Assembly (NCBI GenBank): GCA_903866275.1
Contig: CAIPMU010000004.1
Location: forward strand, 1-64,000
DNA length: 64,000 bases
From: Vampirovibrio chlorellavorus
Lineage (GTDB): Bacteria; Cyanobacteriota; Vampirovibrionia; Vampirovibrionales; Vampirovibrionaceae
Direction: 5' to 3'
The position numbers and the translations under genes are program-made. The notes beneath the pieces were generated by a model. That model saw only the letters and a program-made list of their open reading frames with translations. It did not search any database and was not told the DNA's origin. Positions within the stretch are counted from its first letter, which is position 1. Every line of letters starts with the position of its first letter. Of this stretch, positions 43,380 to 52,963 are shown one piece after another.

Positions 43380-43696
43380 GATTTCCTCCCAATTATTACG
43401 GTGTTCACATCGTTCCAACGGGATTACAGGATAGCTCACAGCGCCCAAGCCTCACCAACAGAAAGGATCAGCGTGTGGGGGAGATTGAGGCGTAATTAAT
43501 GATAGATGCCTAACAGCATAACAAAATTGCACCCCACCCCATATTCTCCAATCGTCTATAAAAGGCAGCCAACTCGTTGCACATGGGGCATGTTTTCTGC
43601 ACCAATTACGCGGTGAGCACTTTGATAATACTGATGTCACTGAGGTGCGATTTGCTCAGTATTAAAATCCATTTTTGATTTGGAGCAGTATTCATG

Positions 43697-45043
43697 TCAT
43701 TCCTTTGAATCGATTGTTTTGGATTCAGCACCCATGGCCGCGAAATAATTCTGGCAGGCCAAATCCAGCAGGGCTTCTGTCATTCGTGGTAATTCTCGAC
43801 GATAGGCTGCCGTGTTGAGAATCTGCTCCAGCAGATCGCGCGGCTGGCAGCCTCGAAATGGCCGCTTTCCCCGGTAATGGGTGTTCACCAGATACTCAAA
43901 CGCGGTCGCCTCAAAGGGGATGTTGTATTTTTGGCACAGCTTTTCAAAGATCTGCCGGAATTCAGCCTGAGTGGGGTCCTTGACATGGATTTTATAGGGG
44001 ATTCGACGCAGAAAAGCGTCATCCACCAGCGATTTTGGATCGAGGTTGGTGGAAAAGATGATGAGTTCGTCAAAGGGTACAGCAATTTTCTGGCCATTGG
44101 GCAATACCAGAAAGTCTACACGTTTTTCCAGCGGCACAATCCAGCGATTCAGCAGATCGATGTGCGAGACACGCTGCCGCCCGAAGTCATCAATCAGAAA
44201 CACCCCGCCGTTGGCCTTCATCTGCAGGGGGGCCTCCGAGATACGCAAAATCGGATTGTACTTGATTTCCAGTGACTCCATGGTCAGTTCCCCGCCCACC
44301 ATTACCACCGGGCGACGAATCTCGATCCAGCGTGGATCATATTTGGCGATCAGGGAAGGGATTTCCTGGGACTCGGTGGGCTCATGATTCTGTGGATCGT
44401 ATAACTGGAGAATCTGACCTTCCACATAGATGGCCTTGGGAATATAAATGTTGTTGCTAAAGCACTGGGCCAGCTTTTCTGCGATCGTGGTCTTGCCGTT
44501 ACCCGGCTCGCCATACAAAAACAGCCCTCGCCCGGAATTCACTGCCGGACCAATGGTTTCAAACAGGTCGACATCAAAGACCAGATCCTGAAAGGCTTTG
44601 CTGAGTACCGCATAATCGGGTTTTTCATTGCGAATCGATTGCGCCTGAATTCCTCGAAGATAATCTTCAAAAGGGACCGGAGCAGCGCCCGCATAGGCCG
44701 ATATTTCTCGCGCCAGCATCGCCTTTTCCTGGCCGCTTTCCGTGAGCATGTAAATAAAATCGCCCACACCGGAGTTGCTTTTGTGAAACAGAAACAGGCG
44801 GTTTTTCAGGTCACACAGTATGGGCTCAACCACCCCAAAATGCAAACAGAGCTCAGCGGCGATGTCCCGCCCGGTCAGAGCACCTTTGGCCAGTAAAACT
44901 TTAAAAATCAACTCCTCAATGAGCACCTGGGTGAGACCGGTATCCTCCAGTGTTTTGGCCACGGGGGGCGTAAAGCGTCCGGCGGTTTGATGTATCGCCG
45001 GGAAGACTTGGGTCACTTGCTCATGGAAAGACGGTAACGACAT
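43697..45043 (-). CDS. AAA+ ATPase next to a Tad-like module
   Basis: A protein of about 448 residues. Residues 30-115 look like a winged helix, then an AAA+ domain with Walker A GEPGNGKT (K184), Walker B GGVFLIDDFGRQ, sensor 1 IIFSTNLDP and the Arg-finger DDAFLRRIPYKI. LLNRWIVPLEKRVDFL lies between. I recognise this as a widespread but functionally uncharacterised AAA+ family. It is not a TadA secretion ATPase (no Asp or His boxes of that kind). AGGA is six bases before ATG 45043, better than ATG 45058. It is transcribed divergently from the Tad-like genes and could share their regulation. Confidence 0.8.
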   Translation of the reverse strand: MSLPSFHEQVTQVFPAIHQTAGRFTPPVAKTLEDTGLTQVLIEELIFKVLLAKGALTGRDIAAELCLHFGVVEPILCDLKNRLFLFHKSNSGVGDFIYMLTESGQEKAMLAREISAYAGAAPVPFEDYLRGIQAQSIRNEKPDYAVLSKAFQDLVFDVDLFETIGPAVNSGRGLFLYGEPGNGKTTIAEKLAQCFSNNIYIPKAIYVEGQILQLYDPQNHEPTESQEIPSLIAKYDPRWIEIRRPVVMVGGELTMESLEIKYNPILRISEAPLQMKANGGVFLIDDFGRQRVSHIDLLNRWIVPLEKRVDFLVLPNGQKIAVPFDELIIFSTNLDPKSLVDDAFLRRIPYKIHVKDPTQAEFRQIFEKLCQKYNIPFEATAFEYLVNTHYRGKRPFRGCQPRDLLEQILNTAAYRRELPRMTEALLDLACQNYFAAMGAESKTIDSKE

Positions 45044-45058
45044 ATAACATCCTATCAT

Positions 45059-45415
45059 TCAATTCAAATGATTCCATTTAAAATAGCGCTGTCGATACTG
45101 ATTCAGAGCCTGCCTTGTGTATTTTGATTGAATGCGGCGCAACATCAAGCCCAAGTGTATTGCTCATCATCCGACATCCCAATGAATCTGTTACTCAATA
45201 TACTTGGGTTGTTATGCCCCATAACGCCAGTTTGAAAACCATTCTTTAAGTGCATGTAACATTCCTAGAGAAACAGGTTTAATGAGGTCTCTGGAATGGG
45301 TATATATGCATTAGCCTTTAGGATTCAGCAAGTAGTGAAGTGATGATCAGGCCTGTGGTTTTTAACCCCCTCAGAACTGACGTTGTGGTTTTTATTAAGT
45401 ATTGAGGAAGCCTTT
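45059..45415. other. Divergent promoter region of the Tad-like module
   Basis: About 350 AT-rich bases between the AAA+ gene and the TadG-like gene. It must hold both promoters. I see no coding frame, and no -35/-10 pair strong enough to mark. Confidence 0.4.
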
Positions 45416-46774
45416 ATGGGAATTTTGATCCGTGTATCCTCCAATGGAGGCGCATTGAACCTGTTAAGCGTGGCGCTGGTTGTACTGGGCCTCAGTGCCT
45501 CTGTTTTTGCTATTGACTTGCCAGTTTACTTTAATGCACGCAACCAATTGCAAACTTCTGTGGATGCCGCAGCTTTAGCCGGGGCGGCCAGCTTGCCGGT
45601 CAGTACCGCCAAGGCTCAGGCCGATGCCTATCAGGTGGCCGCGTTGAACCCTATTGGCAAAATCAGTATTCAACCTACTGATTTAAGCTATATTTCCACT
45701 CAAAGCAAGTTCACCGTCACCGGGAAGGTCGAAGTCCCTACCTTTGTCGGCAAACTACTCTGTGCTTTTTCCGGGAAAATGGGCACCCACTTTGATGATG
45801 GAACGGGAACCACCACGGGCGCTACCGGGACTACCAGTACCGGAACTGCCACGGTCAGTACGCAAGGCTGTAACACCATGACGGTGGTGGCCTCTTCCTC
45901 TGCAGCACCTGCTGCACGCGACACCATTCTGGTCATTGACACGTCCAGTTCCATGGATGATCTGGGGCACAACCGCCCGCTGGCCGATGTGGAAGCGGCA
46001 GCAAACAACTACATCGCCACCATTGCCGCCCTCAACAACACGTCTGTGGATCGCATTGCGCTGGTGACCTTTAACCAGACCGGCACCCTGCAAGTACCCC
46101 TTACCGCGCAAACGGATTCTCCCGGTTTTGCCAAGGTAAAAAGCGCCGTGAGTTCCATACGACTTTTCAGCGGGATTGGCTGGAACACGAACTACGAAGC
46201 CGGTCTTCATACCGCACTGGATGAAATGCAAAAAAATGGCCGCCAGAATGCGGAAAAAACCATTATCTTCATGACTGACGGAATGCCAAACCTGCCTGCA
46301 CCGGCCAGTTATTACCTGTATAACAAAAATGAACCCTACCGCAAATGCTCCGATTCGGTGAACAACTCAGCGGTCGTCAAGGCACTTTGTGTGGTCAAAA
46401 ACGGGCAAAAAGTCTGCCCCACCCTGCCCAACACCGCCATCACCACGAGTATGATTTCCAGTACGGATTTTCAGTGCGCCACCAACTATGTCAATACCAT
46501 GCAGGAGCTCACCAACTCGCAAACCGATCGGGCCAAAACGATGGATGTGACCATTGATACGATCGTTATCAACGATACCAACAATTACGACAACGCCACG
46601 GAAATTCTGCGCCGCATGATCAAGGATGAAACCTGGTCTCCGGATCAGCTGGCCTATATGGCTACTACCACCAAGGGACAGCAATACTCGGCTCTAAACT
46701 ATGATGCAACGGCCATTAAAAACATCTATCAGGCCATCTCACAAAATATCCGCATCAAGTTAACCGCGCAATAA
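45416..46774 (+). CDS. TadG-like pilus protein with von Willebrand A domain
   Basis: A 452-residue membrane-anchored protein. The N terminus LNLLSVALVVLGLSASVFAIDLPVYFNARNQLQTSVDAAALAGA is the TadG/TadE-type anchor with the DAAALAGA motif. A Thr/Gly-rich stretch (residues 130-160) leads to a VWA domain whose MIDAS metal site is intact: D175-x-S177-x-S179 and, further on, IFMTDGMPN. VWA domains of this kind mediate adhesion or pilus assembly. GAGGAAG lies six bases before ATG 45416. First of three co-oriented genes. Confidence 0.82.
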   Translation: MGILIRVSSNGGALNLLSVALVVLGLSASVFAIDLPVYFNARNQLQTSVDAAALAGAASLPVSTAKAQADAYQVAALNPIGKISIQPTDLSYISTQSKFTVTGKVEVPTFVGKLLCAFSGKMGTHFDDGTGTTTGATGTTSTGTATVSTQGCNTMTVVASSSAAPAARDTILVIDTSSSMDDLGHNRPLADVEAAANNYIATIAALNNTSVDRIALVTFNQTGTLQVPLTAQTDSPGFAKVKSAVSSIRLFSGIGWNTNYEAGLHTALDEMQKNGRQNAEKTIIFMTDGMPNLPAPASYYLYNKNEPYRKCSDSVNNSAVVKALCVVKNGQKVCPTLPNTAITTSMISSTDFQCATNYVNTMQELTNSQTDRAKTMDVTIDTIVINDTNNYDNATEILRRMIKDETWSPDQLAYMATTTKGQQYSALNYDATAIKNIYQAISQNIRIKLTAQ

Positions 46775-46812
46775 TACCGATTCAGCCTCAAACGATACAG
46801 GAGGTCCCCTCG

Positions 46813-47037
46813 ATGTCATCGATCAAAAAACAAGCCGCAAGCCTGGGTCTGATCATTGCACTAGCTGCTTGCCTGACCTGCGGGAACCAGGGCTGGGCGA
46901 CGGACAACTTGTCCCAAAGCACCACCCTGCATGGGTTTATCCCCACCGGAATTATCAGCAGTGTACTCGATGACATCCCCGAGTGTGAAGATTCCGACGG
47001 GGACGGCGAGTGCGACGTCAATCCACCTTCGGAGTAA
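46813..47037 (+). CDS. Tiny secreted acidic protein
   Basis: A 74-residue exported protein lying between the two Tad-like genes. A signal peptide (residues 1-30, ending GWA) precedes a short mature part ending in an acidic tail (ECEDSDGDGECDVNPPSE), whose DSDGDGECD resembles a calcium-binding loop. LAACLTC contains a possible lipobox, but the WA-TD cleavage fits better. AGGAGGT is eight bases before the ATG. No family recognised. Confidence 0.65.
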   Translation: MSSIKKQAASLGLIIALAACLTCGNQGWATDNLSQSTTLHGFIPTGIISSVLDDIPECEDSDGDGECDVNPPSE

Positions 47038-47143
47038 GCCGAACAAATTCCGCCAGAGCCATTCCGCTCCCCTCAAAGTCTAAAAATCAGGTAAACTGTT
47101 TCTGGAGTTAGTTGCATCAAATGCTGCGGGGAACAGGTACTCT

Positions 47144-48277
47144 GTGTTGAGGTTCTATATCGGTTTGCAAACAAAGCCACTCGGACGGCCCCGCCAGGCC
47201 GGGTATCAGGTCATGCAAATCTTTGGGATGATCCTGATAGGCATCATGATGTCTGCTTTGGCCATTGATTTTGGGTATTATTACGCCACCAGCAACACCA
47301 TTCGCACCGCCGCCGATAGCGCGGCGCTGGCCGCAGTGGGGGAACTGGTGCGAGATAATGCCGGTGTTCCGGCTACCCGGCTCCGGCATGCAAGAATTCA
47401 GGCACAGGTTTACCTGCATCAGAATCAGCCCAATTTGGACCTGCAATCGGAAGATCTCGTCTTTGGCTATATCAATCCGGCCAGCAAGACTTACCACCGC
47501 AATACCTTTGCCACCCCCACCGCGGATCCGAATTTTGCACAAACCGATGGCTTTAACGCGGTTTGGGTGAAGATACGCAAGACCCTGGATAGCCCCAACG
47601 GGCCATTAAAACCCATTGTGGGCAATCTGATCGGCATTCACGGCATGGCCCTGGAAGCCACCTCGGTGGCCCTGGTCGATCAGGCAATTCAGGAAATGAA
47701 TAAGGCCGGGGTTCGTCCGCTGGCGGCCTGTGAGGCTCATCTGGCCCAGGCCATGCAGGATGGCATTCTGGAAAATAACACGGTACGGTTTTATGGCGAC
47801 CATGTCACGTTAGACGGGGCGGACAACCTCAGCGCTTGCCCAAACAAGGGAACCGGAAACTGGAGCTTTCTGGATTTAACCGGCTGCGAGAGCGGAAAGC
47901 CAGACGCCTCAGTGATGCGGGACTGGATGGGTGGCGGCTATAGCGGCACTGTTCAGTCGCAGCAATGCCACAACACCCGATCCGGAGAGTTTATCACCAG
48001 TTTGGGGGAAAGCATGAACAGCCTGATCGCCCGTCGATTAGTCTTTCCCATTCCGCTCTACCGGAGCTGGAGCGGGAGTGGTACCACAGGACAAGTTATG
48101 GTCACGGGGTTTACCGGATTTCAAATTACCGGATACAACAATAATCGGGGCGCAGACAGTTACATTGAAGGTCATTTTGCCCGCTATATCTGTAAACAGG
48201 GTTGCCACTCCCGTACAACAGCAAGCAGTACAGTCCCCGGCTCCGTCGTCAAATTGCGTCTGGCCTCGCGCTCCTAG
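47144..48277 (+). CDS. TadE/TadG-like surface protein (DUF2134-type)
   Basis: A 377-residue protein with the same N-terminal anchor type as the TadG-like gene: IFGMILIGIMMSALAIDFGYYYATSNTIRTAADSAALAAVGEL, followed by a long extracytoplasmic domain with eight Cys that can pair. The anchor type is used by pseudopilins and TadE/F/G minor pilins of Flp pili. No VWA motif. The GTG start at 47144 has only a weak ribosome site; M24 is the alternative. Third gene of the module. Confidence 0.8.
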   Translation: MLRFYIGLQTKPLGRPRQAGYQVMQIFGMILIGIMMSALAIDFGYYYATSNTIRTAADSAALAAVGELVRDNAGVPATRLRHARIQAQVYLHQNQPNLDLQSEDLVFGYINPASKTYHRNTFATPTADPNFAQTDGFNAVWVKIRKTLDSPNGPLKPIVGNLIGIHGMALEATSVALVDQAIQEMNKAGVRPLAACEAHLAQAMQDGILENNTVRFYGDHVTLDGADNLSACPNKGTGNWSFLDLTGCESGKPDASVMRDWMGGGYSGTVQSQQCHNTRSGEFITSLGESMNSLIARRLVFPIPLYRSWSGSGTTGQVMVTGFTGFQITGYNNNRGADSYIEGHFARYICKQGCHSRTTASSTVPGSVVKLRLASRS

Positions 48278-48326
48278 CTAAAGCACGATCAGGCTTGTTG
48301 AATCAATTTGAACGGTTGCGAGCTGT

Positions 48327-49532
48327 CTAGTGACTCCGACGGCAAAGGACATGATAGATGGCTTTGGCCACCGGCACGCCATCCAGAATGTATTCGGCGG
48401 ACAATTCGCCTTCCAGTGTCTGGTCGTCTACATAAGACACCATCAGACTCTCGTTGCGCTTCCAGAGGGTATTGGTTTCGTAGTGATAACTGGTATTGAT
48501 AATCGTCATGCTGCCATAAATCCGCTCCGGTAACTCGGAAATGCGGAAGAGACGAACCCGTTCGGATTCGATGTTGATGCCAAAGTTATCATAGAGCACT
48601 TCGACCAGACTGCCGGTTTCCATCCAGTCGCCACAGAATTTCGTGGCATCGAAAGGAGTGGTCAGCGAAGCAATGCGCTCTTCCATCTGCTGAACATGAT
48701 GTTTCATCATGTCATTGCGCTGCTTTTCCTGCTGAACTTCCTCCTGCCTGGCCTGAATCATTTTTTCGCTGTCCAGCAGTTGCTTGTGCAGGCGTGATTT
48801 TTCTTCCAGCAATTTGAACTTTTCGTTCTCATTCTGATTCTTGCGCAGTTCATTAATCTGCCCGGCCATCTCTCTCACCTTGTTATGAAACAGGCTGTTG
48901 GCACTGTAAAGGTGAGAGTTCAGCTTTTCGGTTTCCAGTAATTTTTTGTAGAGCTGATCTTTTTCACGGTTCAGGCGGTTGACCAGATTGATCACGTTGG
49001 CCGCACCGTCTCCCAACTGATCACCACGCAAATTGGGGCGCTTTGGAATGGCCGCATAAGGACTTTTATTCAAAGTTTTGGCGGAAGCCACAGGGGCAGA
49101 TGGTTGTTGCGACTGTGGCGCCTGCGGTTGGGTAAAACCGGCGGGTCGTTGCGAGACCGAATTCACCGAAGGCACTTCAGGCATTGATGGATTCGGAGAC
49201 AGAGGCGGCGCAAGAGGTATGCTATCCAGCGCAGGGCCACCCACTGAAGCCATTACAGGAACCGGGGATGCTATCTGAGGACGAGACGCCTCGATAGGGG
49301 GCAGGTTGATGATTTCCAAAATCTCAGTAATGGTTCTGCCCAGCGCCAGGTGCTTTTTAATATTTTTAAAAAGATTCACATGGTGGGGACTGTATTGCTT
49401 ACGGCCGTACTCGTCTACTGGAATTTCCAGTTGAAGGGCTTTTTCCCAGTCCAACAGGTCAGATTCCTGAATATCGTATTTTTTCAAGGCTTCCAGAGCG
49501 GTATCTACGGTATACAAAGGCAGGCTCCCCAT
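48327..49532 (-). CDS. MerR-like HTH protein with coiled coil
   Basis: A 401-residue protein of unusual build. Residues 8-75 look like a MerR-type winged helix (LYTVDTALEALKKYDIQESDLLDWEKALQLEIPVDEYGRKQYSPHHVNLFKNIKKH). A Pro/Ser/Gln-rich linker (about 85-150) leads to a long coiled coil (about 165-290, heptad-like runs of E, K, L and Q), and a compact C-terminal domain (FCGDWMETGSLVEVLYDNFG ... YHYETNTLWKRNESLMVSYVDD) that I do not recognise. The -10 TATAAT and GGGAG before ATG 49532 define the start. It converges with the Tad-like genes. Confidence 0.7.
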   Translation of the reverse strand: MGSLPLYTVDTALEALKKYDIQESDLLDWEKALQLEIPVDEYGRKQYSPHHVNLFKNIKKHLALGRTITEILEIINLPPIEASRPQIASPVPVMASVGGPALDSIPLAPPLSPNPSMPEVPSVNSVSQRPAGFTQPQAPQSQQPSAPVASAKTLNKSPYAAIPKRPNLRGDQLGDGAANVINLVNRLNREKDQLYKKLLETEKLNSHLYSANSLFHNKVREMAGQINELRKNQNENEKFKLLEEKSRLHKQLLDSEKMIQARQEEVQQEKQRNDMMKHHVQQMEERIASLTTPFDATKFCGDWMETGSLVEVLYDNFGINIESERVRLFRISELPERIYGSMTIINTSYHYETNTLWKRNESLMVSYVDDQTLEGELSAEYILDGVPVAKAIYHVLCRRSH

Positions 49533-49556
49533 TAAATGCTGTGCTCCCACTATCCT

Positions 49557-49584
49557 ATTATAAGGGAATTCGCCCTTCTGTAAA
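49557..49584 (-). promoter_or_regulatory. Promoter of the MerR-like gene
   Basis: On the minus strand TTTACA (49584-49579) and a perfect TATAAT (49562-49557) are 16 bases apart. An inverted repeat TGTTAC/GTAACA at 49585-49600 lies directly upstream and may be a regulator site. Confidence 0.6.
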
Positions 49585-49644
49585 TGTTACACGCGTAACA
49601 TCATACAAACAGAGGAAGCAGATCCCTGAAAGGGGAAGTGAGCG

Positions 49645-50763
49645 TTACTTGATTGGGTTGATAAACGTGTTATTGACATCATTAATCAGGATAAAGCCGA
49701 TCAGGGCCAGCATGCCCAGAAAGCCAAGCTGGGTGACTTTTTCCCGAAAATTCTGATTCACCGGTGAACCTTTGAGCGCCTCAATCAGCAGGAAAAAGAC
49801 GTGTCCCCCGTCCAGCGCGGGAATCGGTAGCAGGTTCATCACCGCGAGAATGATACTGATAATCGAGGTCAGCATCAGGCCAGTTTGAATGCCGTTCTGA
49901 TTGATCAGTTCGGCCCCCTGGTCCACGATACGAATGGGGCCAGCAAGCTCGTTGAGGGCCATTTTACCTGAAAACAACTTTCCGAAAGCCTCAAATTGCT
50001 TTTCAATGACATTGCCGAGAAAGGAGGTAGTTCTACTGGCCCCATCCAGCGGATCGCTAATGGGGTCGTACTTCTGGATTGCAGCCAGTTTAATACCTAC
50101 CCTGCCTTCAGCGTTGGGAGTGATCTGCAGCGTTTCCACTTTCCCTTTTCGTTGAACAAGCAAGGGAATCTGCTGGTTTTTATAAGCTTTAAACAAGCCC
50201 TGGACTTGTTTTGCCATCGATTCATAATTTTTGCCTGCCACGGTAACGTTGGCCACCTGCTTGATTTCATCGCCTTTTTCAAGGCCTGCGAGAGCAGCGG
50301 GAGCGCTGGCGCTCAATACATCACCCACGAGGACTTTCTTTTCAGCTTCTGTGGTGGGATAACCCCAATTCATAAACACAAAAAACAACAGCACCCAGCC
50401 CAAAATGGCATTGACAGTGACGCCAGCCAGCATGACGGCCAAACGCGCGCCCAAGCTGGCATTTTCAAACCGCTCCGGGGATTCCGGGGGCAGCGGGTTT
50501 TCCGGATCATCATCCGGGAAGGCCACATAGCCACCAAAAAGACAGGCGTGGATACAGTATTCGACATCACCAATTTTTTTGGACCAGAGGGTCGGTCCAA
50601 AGGGCAGGCCAAAGCCAAACCGTTCCACTTTAATGCCACAACGCCGGGCAACCAGAAAATGGCCCATTTCGTGAGCAATAATCAGGACGCTGATAAAAAT
50701 CAGCATGGTCAGGATGGAACCAATCCGGGACAGATCGGGAATTGCCATCATTTCATAGAACAT
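49645..50763 (-). CDS. rseP: Site-2 intramembrane metalloprotease, RseP type
   Basis: A 372-residue inner-membrane protease that cuts anti-sigma factors or other membrane substrates. The zinc site H31-E32-xx-H35 lies in the first membrane segment (LIIAHEMGHFLVAR), a PDZ domain (about residues 160-240, GLEKGDEIKQVANVTVAG) occupies the periplasm, and the third zinc ligand sits in LLPIPALDGGHVFFLLIE. GAGGCG precedes the ATG. Its partner anti-sigma factor is not in this window. Confidence 0.93.
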   Translation of the reverse strand: MFYEMMAIPDLSRIGSILTMLIFISVLIIAHEMGHFLVARRCGIKVERFGFGLPFGPTLWSKKIGDVEYCIHACLFGGYVAFPDDDPENPLPPESPERFENASLGARLAVMLAGVTVNAILGWVLLFFVFMNWGYPTTEAEKKVLVGDVLSASAPAALAGLEKGDEIKQVANVTVAGKNYESMAKQVQGLFKAYKNQQIPLLVQRKGKVETLQITPNAEGRVGIKLAAIQKYDPISDPLDGASRTTSFLGNVIEKQFEAFGKLFSGKMALNELAGPIRIVDQGAELINQNGIQTGLMLTSIISIILAVMNLLPIPALDGGHVFFLLIEALKGSPVNQNFREKVTQLGFLGMLALIGFILINDVNNTFINPIK

Positions 50764-50910
50764 GGTCCAAGCGCCTCATTTCAAATGGAGGTATGCATTT
50801 TCAGAATAGATCCACACACCTTGCCCTATTCTAGCAAAGCATTGCCATAGTCCCAAACCCTTTTAAGAATTCACGAACGGATTATCCCCCGCTTCAAGCG
50901 CGAGGCCAAA

Positions 50911-52056
50911 TCATTGACCACCCCAAAGGGCATCCAGCAAGCGCTGAATCACCCAGGCACTCGCGGCAAAACTGATGGCCATCGTGATCATGCCAGAATG
51001 CCAGAGTCGAGGCCAAAAGCCCGGATAGGCATGCGGCCTCAGGCGATATTGCTCCAATAACTCACGCCCCGCTTTCAAGCCACTTTCCAGTTGGGCATCC
51101 GTTGGAACCTGGGTGGTAAAGTGCGTCTGTAGCCAAATGCCTACACGTTGCCAGTTCTTCCAGACCAGAGCCAGCCCTCCCAGGCCATAGAGCCATTGTC
51201 CCAGTGGATTCATGGCGTGACCGCTGGTATACAGAAACAGTCCCACCAACTGCAGTCCGGCTAACAGCACCATTAAATTGGTCCCACAGCGAGGATGCGC
51301 GCGGGATTGTTGTCGGACTACCGGCAAGGTCACAGGGAGATCTCGCTCAATGGCGTTGATGGTCATATGTTCTGCCGCATGAAGCCCGGACATGGGGGAC
51401 AGGCGAAGAAGCATCAGCAGGGTACACAACATCAATCCCGTATCTATAGTTAACTGGAGTCCCTCTCCCATGTGGGCCAACACGGGAAATACAGCCGTCA
51501 GGGCGCTATAAACAACCAAAATCCAGAGATCCAGAACATGCGCCACCACCCCGAAGAGCAATCCGGTGGCAATCAATCCCTGCCATCCGGCCCCGGCAGT
51601 ATAGGCGCCCGAGGTCATGTAAACCCCCAAGGGGGTGGCTAACCCACCAATACGCACGGGGCGTGGATGACCGCTCATAAAATCAATCAGGCGCTGACGA
51701 CTGGCGCAGAATCCGGTATAACGCCCTTGAAAATCCACCAGCGGTATATAAGCACAAGGGTGCTGGGCAAAATGCATCTGAGCATGGGCAAGTGTGCTTC
51801 CGGCTACCAGCCTGGGGAAATCCGAGAGCAGTTGGCCAATGGGAACTTCAGGATCGGGTTCAGCCGACATGGCCAGCACTCCTATCAGTCGTTTTCGGGC
51901 ATCCACCACCGGCTGAATGGGGAATCCATCGCAGGGTTGGCCCGACTTGGCGAGCGTTCCGGGCTTGCGAACCGCGCGAACCGGTTCACCCAGAACAGAA
52001 ACAGGCAAATCGGCGTATAATGCAGTCGCTGTGGCGAAAGGCTCAGTCGAGCTCAT
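50911..52056 (-). CDS. CBS-domain / DUF1385 membrane protein
   Basis: A protein of about 381 residues with two parts. The N-terminal 140 residues look like a pair of CBS-type modules (PIQPVVDARKRLIGVLAMS and CAYIPLVDFQGRYTGFC), which usually bind adenine nucleotides. The rest is DUF1385: membrane segments and the signature GLHAAEHMTINAIERDLPV ... QSRAHPRCGTNLM with conserved His, Glu, His and Cys that suggest a metal site. The function of DUF1385 is unknown; the added CBS pair suggests nucleotide control. AGGA is about ten bases before ATG 52056; the frame reaches back to ATG 52101 without a ribosome site. Confidence 0.78.
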   Translation of the reverse strand: MSSTEPFATATALYADLPVSVLGEPVRAVRKPGTLAKSGQPCDGFPIQPVVDARKRLIGVLAMSAEPDPEVPIGQLLSDFPRLVAGSTLAHAQMHFAQHPCAYIPLVDFQGRYTGFCASRQRLIDFMSGHPRPVRIGGLATPLGVYMTSGAYTAGAGWQGLIATGLLFGVVAHVLDLWILVVYSALTAVFPVLAHMGEGLQLTIDTGLMLCTLLMLLRLSPMSGLHAAEHMTINAIERDLPVTLPVVRQQSRAHPRCGTNLMVLLAGLQLVGLFLYTSGHAMNPLGQWLYGLGGLALVWKNWQRVGIWLQTHFTTQVPTDAQLESGLKAGRELLEQYRLRPHAYPGFWPRLWHSGMITMAISFAASAWVIQRLLDALWGGQ

Positions 52057-52234
52057 CAGGGATGACATCCTAACGGAAAATCCAAAGAGGAGCCCCGGCA
52101 TGACACTGAAACCGGCAAACTGGACCAGATTCAGTGCATCACGGGCGATACCTCATTATAGGGCCTTTTTCAGAAACAGCTATCTCAAGGCGAACGATAC
52201 GTTCAAAGCTGCATTATTCAGCGCGCTGACTTCC

Positions 52235-52468
52235 CTAACCCACTTTCAGGTTGGCATCCGCAATCAGCCGATTAAAATAGCTCATATGCCGCGGTGGTCC
52301 TTCCACACGAATGTTGAAGGCCTGAATCTCGTGATTTTCTGCGTAAATGGGATCAATGGCACTGATGGCGACCTTTTGCACTTTTTGAACATATTTGTTC
52401 AGCAAGCCAATTTTCGGGCTCACCCGCAAATGCTCGGTCACAAAATGATCTGGTACGTTAACTTCCAT
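52235..52468 (-). CDS. Small protein of unknown function, 77 residues
   Basis: A short frame with a good ribosome site (AGGTG eight bases before ATG 52468). The sequence is mixed alpha/beta with an aromatic-basic middle, no signal peptide and no motif. It stands alone. Real expression is likely but not proven. Confidence 0.5.
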   Translation of the reverse strand: MEVNVPDHFVTEHLRVSPKIGLLNKYVQKVQKVAISAIDPIYAENHEIQAFNIRVEGPPRHMSYFNRLIADANLKVG

Positions 52469-52900
52469 GGGTCACACACCTATTGACTGTGGTTTTTGGG
52501 TCACTAGACTGGGCTACACACTGCATCGTTTTTGAATTTATGGTCTTACATCGGTTTTCGGCAAGTCAGCAGAATCAATCAGTTGTGCTGAGGATTGCCA
52601 GGATTTAAATGGATAGGGTCGAAAAATGGGATGAAAATTGGGAAATTTAAAATAACCAACTAACCGGTATCATGCTTACATCGTATAAATTTGGGTGCTT
52701 AAACCTAGTAAAAAGTAATAACCATTCCCTTGGGCTTGGGGTTTTCATTACTACTACTAACAATAGCAGTTCAAGCCTCTGCATACATTATACTAACAGA
52801 CGATTTTTTGGGTTTATCTTGTTACAAAACGAAACGCAATGTTACATAACTTTGTGCATGAACCGATGTGACCCGGATAGATCAGGGCAGCACCATCCAG
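52469..52900. other. Gene-free stretch before the transaldolase terminator
   Basis: About 430 AT-rich bases with short repeats of ACT near 52750. No coding frame or RNA gene recognised. Confidence 0.4.
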
Positions 52901-52942
52901 AAAAAGAGAACACCCACCCAACAACAGCGGGCGGGTGTTCTC
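52901..52942 (-). terminator. Terminator after the transaldolase gene
   Basis: GAGAACACCCACCC pairs with GGGCGGGTGTTCTC. On the minus strand it runs into TTTTTCT, 22 bases past the transaldolase stop. Confidence 0.8.
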
Positions 52943-52963
52943 GTTGACCAGAAAAGCTGGAAA

